Made by a program: the position numbers and the translations under genes
Shown: piece after piece, positions 25,388 to 32,033 of the stretch
Layout of the letters: each line of letters opens with the position of its first letter
How positions within the stretch are numbered: the stretch's first letter is position 1
Origin: Alphaproteobacteria bacterium
GTDB lineage: Bacteria; Pseudomonadota; Alphaproteobacteria; CALKHQ01
Direction of reading: 5' to 3'
Assembly (NCBI GenBank): GCA_041396705.1
Contig: JAWKYB010000006.1
Span: forward strand, 62,001-126,000
Length of the DNA stretch: 64,000 nucleotides
Notes under the pieces: generated by a model
Databases searched by the model: none
What the model saw: the letters and a program-made list of their open reading frames with translations, nothing else
What the model was told of the DNA's origin: nothing

Positions 25388-26617
25388 CTACACCGCGTCG
25401 AGGGCCTGGGCGATATCGGCCAGGATGTCGTCGACCTCTTCCAGCCCGACGCTGAACCGCACCAGCGCGTCGGTGATGCCGGCCGTGGCCCGCTGCTCGT
25501 CGGTGTAGCTGGCGTGGGTCATCGTCGCCGGGTGCTGGACCAGCGTTTCGGCATCGCCCAGGCTGACCGCGCAGTGGATCATCCGCAGCGCATCGATCAG
25601 GCGCAGTGCGGCAGCCTTGCCGCCGGCCATTTCCAGCGAGACGATGCCGCCGCCGGCCGCCATCTGGCGGCGCGCCAGGCCGGCGCCGGCAAAGCTGTCG
25701 AGCATCGGATAGGCCACGCGGGCCACCTTGGCGCTGCCCTCGAGAAAGCGGGCGACCGTCAGCGCTGAGGCGCAATGCTGGCGCACGCGCAGATGCAGGG
25801 TCTTCAGTCCGCGCAGCAGCAGGAAGGCGGTGTGCGGCGCGATGGTGGCGCCGGTCGTCCAGCGCAGGCCGAACCCGCGGATCGCGTTGACCTGGTCGGC
25901 GCGGCCGACAACGACACCGGCCAGCAGGTCGCCATGGCCGCCCAGGTACTTGGTCGCCGAATGGATCACCAGGTCGGCGCCGAGCCCGATCGGCTGCTGC
26001 AGCACCGGCGAGGCGAAGGTGTTGTCGACCACCGCCAGCGCGCCGCTACCGTGGGCGATGGCGGCCAGCGACGCGATGTCGAGGATGCGCACGCCCGGAT
26101 TGGACGGGCTTTCGAAATACAGCAGCCGCGGCCGGGTCGCGCCGACCGCCGCCTCCACCGCCGCGAGGTCGGTCATGTCGACCAGCCGCACGGTCACGCC
26201 GAACCGGGTCAGCCCTTCCATGAAGAAGGCGAAGGCCGAGCCGTAGATGGCGTGGTCGACCACCATGGTCTCGCCCGCCTTCAGCAGCGTCCACATCGTC
26301 GCCGAGATCGCCCCCATGCCCGAGGCGGTGGCGAGGCCGGCCTCGCCGCCCTCCAGGCTGGCGATGCGCTGCTCCAGCAGGGTCTGGGTCGGATTCTTGG
26401 CGCGGCCGTAGACATAGCCGGCACGCCGGCCGGCCACCGTGTCGGCGCCCTCTTCCGCCGTCTCGAAGGCGAAGGTCGAGGTCATGTAGACCGGCGGCGT
26501 CAGCGCGCCCTGGTGGCTGGCCGGGTCGTAGCCCAGATGGATGGCGCGGGTCGCCGGCCCCATGTCCTCGATCGAAAGGGCGTTCTTGCGGTCTGGTCGG
26601 TCGTCGCGTTCGGGCAT
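25388..26617 (-). CDS. Cys/Met metabolism PLP enzyme, methionine gamma-lyase-like
   Basis: A 409-residue fold-type I PLP enzyme. The PLP lysine is Lys223 in HSATKYLGGHGD. Segments shared with methionine gamma-lyases are TSTFAFETAEEGA, YVYGRAKNPTQ, LLYFESPSNP, AVVDNTF, HPATMTHASYT and VRFSVGLEEVDDIL. Known methionine gamma-lyases have a Cys after the YG of the substrate loop; here the position is Ser127 (IYGSAFAFF), which may change substrate or rate. It could be a homocysteine lyase, cystathionine lyase or O-acyl-homoserine enzyme. The start at 26617 is chosen for its length; upstream in-frame sequence is not family-like. IclR lies directly downstream. Confidence 0.88.
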   Translation of the reverse strand: MPERDDRPDRKNALSIEDMGPATRAIHLGYDPASHQGALTPPVYMTSTFAFETAEEGADTVAGRRAGYVYGRAKNPTQTLLEQRIASLEGGEAGLATASGMGAISATMWTLLKAGETMVVDHAIYGSAFAFFMEGLTRFGVTVRLVDMTDLAAVEAAVGATRPRLLYFESPSNPGVRILDIASLAAIAHGSGALAVVDNTFASPVLQQPIGLGADLVIHSATKYLGGHGDLLAGVVVGRADQVNAIRGFGLRWTTGATIAPHTAFLLLRGLKTLHLRVRQHCASALTVARFLEGSAKVARVAYPMLDSFAGAGLARRQMAAGGGIVSLEMAGGKAAALRLIDALRMIHCAVSLGDAETLVQHPATMTHASYTDEQRATAGITDALVRFSVGLEEVDDILADIAQALDAV

Positions 26618-26791
26618 CGGCACGGTCCTGGCTGGCGGGCGGCCCGCGGACTGCGGGCGGCGCAGCATGGGCCAAGACCGCCGGCGTGCAAAGGGGCCGC
26701 CCGCTCCGGCGCCGATGCCATCATGTCGCTCCATTCCCGTGCGACACGGTGCCGGCCGACGAAGTCCCATCGACAATGCCGGGAGCGAAGC

Positions 26792-27184
26792 ATGAGCACG
26801 ATCGCCGACGACCGGGGCGCCAGGGCGCGGCCGGGCATCGTCTTGCGCCTCTGGCTCGGCTATGTCGTCCTTGCCGGCCTGTGGTCGGCCTACCGCTACG
26901 CCACAATCATCGAGGACCTGGTCGCCCACAACGACCCGCGGTGGAACGGCGACCTGTCCTGGGCGCTGCCGGCGCTGCTCGGCCTGTCGCTGCTGAATGT
27001 CCTGGCCGCGCTGCTGCTGGCCTTCGGACTGCGGCTGGGCTTCCTGCTGATCCTGCTGGGCTCGCTCGCGGCGGCAACGATCGCGGTGGTCCTACAGCTG
27101 CCGCTGCTCGGGCTGCTGCCCGGGCTGGTCGGCCTTGCCGTCCTGGCGGTGCTGGTGCAGCGGAACCGCGGCGCGCTGCGTTGA
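26792..27184 (+). CDS. Small integral membrane protein
   Basis: A 130-residue protein with a charged N-terminus (MSTIADDRGARARPG) and four predicted helices at about 16-36, 56-80, 82-100 and 103-122. The ATG at 26792 is preceded by cgggagcgaag, a usable ribosome site. No motif is recognised. Only 82 bp separate it from a second membrane-protein gene on the same strand, so a two-gene transcript is likely. Confidence 0.6.
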   Translation: MSTIADDRGARARPGIVLRLWLGYVVLAGLWSAYRYATIIEDLVAHNDPRWNGDLSWALPALLGLSLLNVLAALLLAFGLRLGFLLILLGSLAAATIAVVLQLPLLGLLPGLVGLAVLAVLVQRNRGALR

Positions 27185-27266
27185 CGCGCATGTGACGGCG
27201 CCCGACTGGCGCGGCGCATGCCGCCGTGCCAGCATCGCCGGCAACGCCAACTGCCGGACGCCAGCG

Positions 27267-27755
27267 ATGCAGCCAGGCCCACCCCGACGCCTCGCAGTCC
27301 GTTTCAGGCGCGCCTGTCTGCTGCTGCTGCGCGTGACCACCGGTTTCCTGCTGATATGGTTCGGGCTCAACCGCATCGTCACCGGCAACGTGCCGGCGCT
27401 GGTGTCGCAGAGCGTCGACCTGGAAGGGATGGCGACGGACTGGATCGGCGTGGCCGCCGGTGCCGGCCAGGTCGCCGTCGGCGCCTGCTGCGCGCTCGGC
27501 CTGTTCCGCCTCGTCATGTTGCCGTTGCAGGCGCTGATCAACGGCGCGACCGCGGTTAGGGTGTGGTGGGCGATCCTCGATCCGTTCCGCTGGTACATCG
27601 AGGGCGTCGACCGGATCGTGTTCAATTCGCAGGTGTTCTATCCGGCCAGCATCACCTTCGCCGCCTGCCTGCTGCTGATCGCGTTCCGCAGCGAGGACCG
27701 ATGGGCGCTCGACACGCTGCTGTTCCGTCGGGCGGCATCGCGGTCCGCCCCGTGA
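27267..27755 (+). CDS. DoxX-like four-helix membrane protein
   Basis: A 162-residue membrane protein. After an Arg-rich start (QPGPPRRLAVRFRR) come helices LLLLRVTTGFLLIWFGLN, a central pair with AGQVAVGACCALGLFR, and a C-terminal helix YPASITFAACLLLIAFR. The LLLRVTTGFLLIWFGLNRI beginning is like DoxX/DoxD proteins, which are linked to quinone or sulfur chemistry, but the rest is too divergent to be sure. The first ATG at 27267 is used; the longer upstream frame overlaps the preceding gene. Confidence 0.55.
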   Translation: MQPGPPRRLAVRFRRACLLLLRVTTGFLLIWFGLNRIVTGNVPALVSQSVDLEGMATDWIGVAAGAGQVAVGACCALGLFRLVMLPLQALINGATAVRVWWAILDPFRWYIEGVDRIVFNSQVFYPASITFAACLLLIAFRSEDRWALDTLLFRRAASRSAP

Positions 27756-27833
27756 ACCGGCCGACGGCGGCGCGCGACTGATACGGCGGTGGGGCCCGTC
27801 GGCGGCCCGCAACCCTGTGACGGAGACACGACC

Positions 27834-28142
27834 ATGCTGCGCGGCCTGATCCTGTCCGCGGCGGTGACGCTCGCCGCGACCGCGGCGGCCAATGCCCGGG
27901 ACAATGCGCCCAGCGACGGCACCGATATGCGCTTCTTCCTGTGCATGGCCGAGGGCGGCACCGAGATCAGCATCCCGCTGGTCGGCACGCTGTGCTGCAA
28001 CCCCGACTGGTGCGTGCTGTGCGACAGCAACCTGAACAACTGCCGCGAGGTCACGCCCAGCGAGGCCCGGCTGCTGCAGAATCGTCCGCGGCTGCAGCAG
28101 ATCGTGCCGCAGTCGACGGTGCCGCTGCTGGCGCCGGACTGA
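27834..28142 (+). CDS. Small secreted Cys-rich protein
   Basis: A 102-residue exported protein with a typical signal peptide (MLRGLILSAAVTLAATAAAN, ending AR/DN or ANA). The mature part has six cysteines (FFLCMAEG, LCCNPDWCVLCDSN, NNCRE) and a Gln/Pro-rich tail. A cggagacacg ribosome site lies before 27834. Multiple Cys suggest disulfides or metal binding in the periplasm. I do not recognise a family. Confidence 0.6.
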   Translation: MLRGLILSAAVTLAATAAANARDNAPSDGTDMRFFLCMAEGGTEISIPLVGTLCCNPDWCVLCDSNLNNCREVTPSEARLLQNRPRLQQIVPQSTVPLLAPD

Positions 28143-28270
28143 GCCCCGCGCCGCGCCTTGTCGACACGGACGATCCCATGGGTCGTGCCCGCCCGGCGGC
28201 GCCCCTGCCGCGCGGGCGGGCGGCGCGATCGGCCTCTTCGGCCGCGTCGGCGAAGAGATCGCAGGCCGTC

Positions 28271-28316
28271 ACAACATATTTAATTGACCGAACGTTCGTT
28301 CAATGTAATATGTTGT
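28271..28316. promoter_or_regulatory. 46-bp nested dyad, probable TetR autoregulatory operator
   Basis: Outer arms acaacatatt (28271-28280) and aatatgttgt (28307-28316) are perfect complements. An inner 20-bp near-palindrome, ttgaccgaacgttcgttcaa (28284-28303), matches its own complement at 18 positions. Both share the same centre (28293/28294). The dyad is AT-rich in GC-rich surroundings and runs to within 3 bp of the ATG at 28319, overlapping an alternative ATG at 28310. Two dimers could bind it and repress the adjacent regulator and MBL genes. Confidence 0.75.
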
Positions 28317-28318
28317 GC

Positions 28319-28960
28319 ATGAAAAAGCGGCCATACCGGCTTGGGCGCAGGGAGGAAGCGGCGGAGGAGACACGCCGGCGCATCGTCGCGGCCACTTTCG
28401 CCCTGCACAACGAACAGGGCGTCGTGGCGACCAGCATGAAGCAGATCGCCGAACGGGCGGAGGTCAGCGTGGGCACCGTCTACCACCACTTCCCGACCTA
28501 CGGCGACGCGGTGAACGCCTGCGGCCAGCACGCCATGGCCTATGCGCCGCTGCCGACGCCGGCCGCGCTCGACGGTGCCGACACGACGGCCGAGCGCATC
28601 GGGCGGACGACCGCGGCGGTGTTCGCCTTCTACGAGCGCCTGCCGGCCTTCGCACGGGTGCGCTGCGACCGCGACAAGGTGCCCGAGCTGGAGCCGTTCA
28701 TGGCCGGCGAGGAGGCCAACCGCGTCGCGCTGGTGCAGGCGGCGCTGCGGGGAACGGGTGCCGGCAGGGCGCAGACGGCCGCGGCCGTGGCGGTGCTCGA
28801 TGTCGCCGTCTACCAGGCCCTGCGCCGCGCCGGCCTGAGCGCCGGGGCCGCAACGGATGCGATCGCGCACATGATCCTGGCGTCGCTCGCCACGGCAGGC
28901 GCGCGCACGGAAGACAACCAACCCGAGCGGCCGGCCGTGGGGGCCGGCGGCGGGCTGTGA
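28319..28960 (+). CDS. TetR-family transcriptional regulator
   Basis: A 213-residue regulator. The N-terminal HTH (about residues 15-60) reads EETRRRIVAATFALHNEQGV then ATSMKQIAERAEVSVGTVYHHF, a clear TetR DNA-binding domain. The C-terminal part is helical with YERLPAFARVRCDRDKVPEL, a likely ligand pocket and dimer surface. The start at 28319 (MKKRPYRLGRR) is used; an ATG at 28310 is in frame. The operator-like dyad overlaps its start. The MBL gene begins 11 bp after its stop, so both are likely one autoregulated unit. Confidence 0.9.
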   Translation: MKKRPYRLGRREEAAEETRRRIVAATFALHNEQGVVATSMKQIAERAEVSVGTVYHHFPTYGDAVNACGQHAMAYAPLPTPAALDGADTTAERIGRTTAAVFAFYERLPAFARVRCDRDKVPELEPFMAGEEANRVALVQAALRGTGAGRAQTAAAVAVLDVAVYQALRRAGLSAGAATDAIAHMILASLATAGARTEDNQPERPAVGAGGGL

Positions 28961-28971
28961 CGAGGACGACC

Positions 28972-29700
28972 ATGCAGACCCGTATCGACGAGATCGCCAG
29001 CGGCATCTACCGGCTGTCGACCCATGTGGCGGAGATCGCGCCGCCGGCTGGCTTCAGCTTCAACCAGTTCCTGGTCGTCGGCGACGACGCGCTGCTGTTC
29101 CATACCGGGCCGCGGGGCATGCTGGCCCCGGTCAGCGCCGCGGTCCGGCGCCTGATCCCGCTGAGCCGCCTGCGCTGGATCGGCTTCAGCCACTACGAGG
29201 CAGACGAGTGCGGCGCGATGAACGACTGGCTGGCGCTGGCGCCGCGGGCCGAGATCGCCCATGGCGCGCTCGGCTGCATGGTTACGCTGAACGACGCGGC
29301 CAACCGGCCGCCCCGGCCGCTGGCCGACAGCGAGGTCATCGACCTCGGCGGCCCGCGGCTGCGCTACCTGGATACGCCGCACGTGCCGCACGGCTGGGAC
29401 GCAGGGCTGATGTTCGAGGAGAGCAGCGGCACGCTGCTGTGCAGCGACCTGTTCAGCCATGTCGGCGACGGACCGCCGGTGACCGAAGGCGACATCGTCG
29501 GCCCGGCGATGGCGGCGGAGGCGATGTTCCAGTCGTCGAGCCTGCACCCGGCCACCGGCGCCACGATCCGGCGGCTGGCCGCGCTCAAGCCGGCGACCCT
29601 GGCGGTGATGCACGGCGCCTCCTTCGCCGGCGACGGGGCCGGCGCGCTCTCGGCGCTGGCCGCCTATTACGACGAGCGCCGGCTCGAGCTGGCGGCCTGA
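28972..29700 (+). CDS. MBL-fold protein with diiron-type ligand set (ODP/flavodiiron-like domain)
   Basis: A 242-residue metallo-beta-lactamase-fold protein. In place of HxHxDH it has H74-x-E76-x-D78-E79 (FSHYEADECG), close to the HxExDH signature of flavodiiron and oxygen-binding diiron proteins. Further ligand candidates are His137 or His140 (DTPHVPHGWD), Asp159 (CSDLFSH) and His214 (AVMHGAS). No flavodoxin domain follows. Such domains bind iron and may sense or reduce O2 or NO. The Glu79 in the usual His position is unusual. It is co-encoded with a TetR regulator 11 bp upstream. Catalytic activity is unproven. Confidence 0.8.
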   Translation: MQTRIDEIASGIYRLSTHVAEIAPPAGFSFNQFLVVGDDALLFHTGPRGMLAPVSAAVRRLIPLSRLRWIGFSHYEADECGAMNDWLALAPRAEIAHGALGCMVTLNDAANRPPRPLADSEVIDLGGPRLRYLDTPHVPHGWDAGLMFEESSGTLLCSDLFSHVGDGPPVTEGDIVGPAMAAEAMFQSSSLHPATGATIRRLAALKPATLAVMHGASFAGDGAGALSALAAYYDERRLELAA

Positions 29701-29729
29701 CCGGCCAGGTGAGGTAGCGGCGCCCCGCC

Positions 29730-31874
29730 CTATTCCGCGATGCCGAAGCTGGCGAGCAGGAAGGCGAAGGTCAACGACCAGCGCTCCAGCCCGCCGCTGC
29801 GGCCGGACCCACCCATGTGGCCCGATTCGAGATCGGTGTCGAGCAGCACCACAGCGTCTGGATCGGCCAGCGTGCGCATGCGCGCGACGTATTTCGCCGG
29901 CTGCCAGTAGGGCACCTGGTCGTCGTTCAGACCGCCGATCACCAGCATGTCGGGATAGTCGCGCACGGCCAGGTTGCGATAGGGATCGTAGGCCCGCATC
30001 CAGCCATAGGCGTCCGCCTTCTCCGGGTTGCCCCATTCCGGATAGTCGGTGGTGGTCAGCGGCAGGCTCGGATCCAGCATCGCGGTCAACACGTCGACGA
30101 ACGGCACCATCAGCACCGCGGCGGCGAACAGGTCCGGCCGCATGTTGATCACCGCACCGACGGTCAGCCCGCCGGCCGAGGCGCCCATCAACGCCATCCG
30201 GCCCGGCGTCGAATAGCCCTCGGCGACCAGGTGCTCCGCCACGGCGATGGTGTCGGTGAAGGTGTTCATCTTGTTGGCGAGCCGGCCGCCGTCGTACCAC
30301 GCCTCGCCATACTCGCTGCCGCCGCGCACATGGGCATAGGCATAGACGACGCCGCGGTCGAGCAGGCTGATCATCGACCGGTCGAAATAGGGATCGTAGG
30401 TCGACGCGTAGGCGCCGTAAGCCTCCAGCAGCAGCGGGGCGGTGCCGTCAAGCGGCGTCGAGCGGGCGAAGGCAATCGAGATCGGAATGCGGGTGCCGTC
30501 CGTCGCGGTGGCGAAGATGCGCCGCGTCTCATAGGCCGCCGGGTCGAAGCCGCCCGGCACCGGGTCGCGCTGCAGCAGGGTCGAGGTGCCGTCGTTCAGG
30601 TTCAGCGCATAGACGGACCAGGGCGTGACCTGGGACTCGTAGCTGTAGACGAACAGATCCGTGTCGTATTCCGGGTTCCACTCGCCGCCCGCGGAATAGG
30701 CCGGCTCGGGGAAGGACACCGCGCCGAGGCGGCCGGTGGCACGGTCGTAGACCTCGAAATAGGTCTGCGCATCGCGCCGGTTCTGCAGCACGATGTGGCG
30801 CGCCGACACCGTGCCGCCTTCGATCACCACGTCGGGCCGTTCCGCCACCAGGGTGCGCAGGTCGTCGCTGGAGGCGCCGGCGCGCATCGCGTCCATCGAC
30901 ATGCTCGCGACCCGGAAGTTGGGGCCGGCGTCGTTGATCCGCACGATCACCTCGCCACCGGCATGGGTGGCGCCGTATTCGGTGCCCGGACGCCGTGCCA
31001 GCACGACGACCGGCGGCGAATCCGGATCGTAAGGGTCGGCAAACAGCGATTCATCGGTGTCGCTGGAGCCGGTGTGGATCACCACGAAGCGGCGATCCGC
31101 AGCCGGCATCACGTCGACGCCGAATTCGGGGTCGTCCTCGGTGAAGACGACCCGGTCCTCATCCCAGGCGTCGACCGTGCGATAGTGCACCTGGTACGCG
31201 CGGGCGGCGGCGTCCGTGGCGACGTAATACAACGCGCGGTTGTCGGGCGACCAGGTGAAATTGTCGACCGCGTCGACCGGCGTGCCGATTTCCTCGCCGC
31301 TGTCGAGGTCGACGACGTGCAGCGTGTATTCCAGTCCGCCGGTGGTGTCGGTCGAATAGGCCAGATAGCGCCCGTCGCGGCTGGCATCCCAGGCGATCAC
31401 GTCGAAATAGTCGTAGCCCTGCGACATCGCATTGATGTCGAGCAGCACCTGCGGCGGTGCGTCCTCGCTGCCCAACCAGCGATAGAGCGTCCAGTACTCG
31501 TCGTCCGCGCCGATCCGCCACTGGTACCAGATGTCGCCCTCGCGGACGAGGATGTCGCTGTCGTCCGCCACCAGCCGGCCGAGCATCTCGTCGTACAGGG
31601 CGTCGCGCAGCGCGGCGACCGGTGCCAGCACGGCGGCGGTGTATTCGTTTTCCGCCTTGAGATAGTCGAGCACCTGCGGGTCGTTCTCGTCCCGCAGCCA
31701 GGCATAGGGATCGACCAGGCGCTCGCCGTGGACCGTCATCTCGCTGGGCACCTGCGCGGCGACCGGCGGCTTTGCCACCTGCGGGTCGAGCAGGCTGTCG
31801 CCCGGCTGGGGCACCGACTTGGCGCCGACAAGCACGAGTGCGGGCAGGCACAGCAGCACCGGCAACAAACGCAT
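29730..31874 (-). CDS. S9 family oligopeptidase (oligopeptidase B-like)
   Basis: A 714-residue serine peptidase. The N-terminal beta-propeller part contains VDPYAWLRDENDPQVLDYL and the typical NFTWSPDNRALYYV repeats. The C-terminal alpha/beta-hydrolase holds the nucleophile Ser566 in GASAGGLTVGAV and catalytic His686 in SGHMGGSGR. Oligopeptidase B cleaves short peptides after basic residues. The start at 31874 gives a signal peptide (MRLLPVLLCLPALVLVGA) and follows a ggag site on the minus strand, so it is probably periplasmic; the frame reads open 20 codons upstream. The end is convergent with the MBL gene. Confidence 0.9.
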   Translation of the reverse strand: MRLLPVLLCLPALVLVGAKSVPQPGDSLLDPQVAKPPVAAQVPSEMTVHGERLVDPYAWLRDENDPQVLDYLKAENEYTAAVLAPVAALRDALYDEMLGRLVADDSDILVREGDIWYQWRIGADDEYWTLYRWLGSEDAPPQVLLDINAMSQGYDYFDVIAWDASRDGRYLAYSTDTTGGLEYTLHVVDLDSGEEIGTPVDAVDNFTWSPDNRALYYVATDAAARAYQVHYRTVDAWDEDRVVFTEDDPEFGVDVMPAADRRFVVIHTGSSDTDESLFADPYDPDSPPVVVLARRPGTEYGATHAGGEVIVRINDAGPNFRVASMSMDAMRAGASSDDLRTLVAERPDVVIEGGTVSARHIVLQNRRDAQTYFEVYDRATGRLGAVSFPEPAYSAGGEWNPEYDTDLFVYSYESQVTPWSVYALNLNDGTSTLLQRDPVPGGFDPAAYETRRIFATATDGTRIPISIAFARSTPLDGTAPLLLEAYGAYASTYDPYFDRSMISLLDRGVVYAYAHVRGGSEYGEAWYDGGRLANKMNTFTDTIAVAEHLVAEGYSTPGRMALMGASAGGLTVGAVINMRPDLFAAAVLMVPFVDVLTAMLDPSLPLTTTDYPEWGNPEKADAYGWMRAYDPYRNLAVRDYPDMLVIGGLNDDQVPYWQPAKYVARMRTLADPDAVVLLDTDLESGHMGGSGRSGGLERWSLTFAFLLASFGIAE

Positions 31875-32033
31875 CTGGCATACTCCGGGATGGTTGATCC
31901 GCGATTCTATGGCACCGGCCGGTGCGGCCGCCAAGCCGGATCAGCACGGCCGGTCGCAGTCGCGGCGGACCGGTTGCCCGGCCTGACTGCTGCGGATGAC
32001 CCGGTCGATGGCGACGGCGGCGGCGACCATGCC

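Noticed and set aside
22105..25455. A 1116-codon plus-strand frame across nrdD and the IclR gene
   Set aside because: Same shadow composition; the minus-strand nrdD, with its zinc and glycyl-radical motifs, is the real gene.
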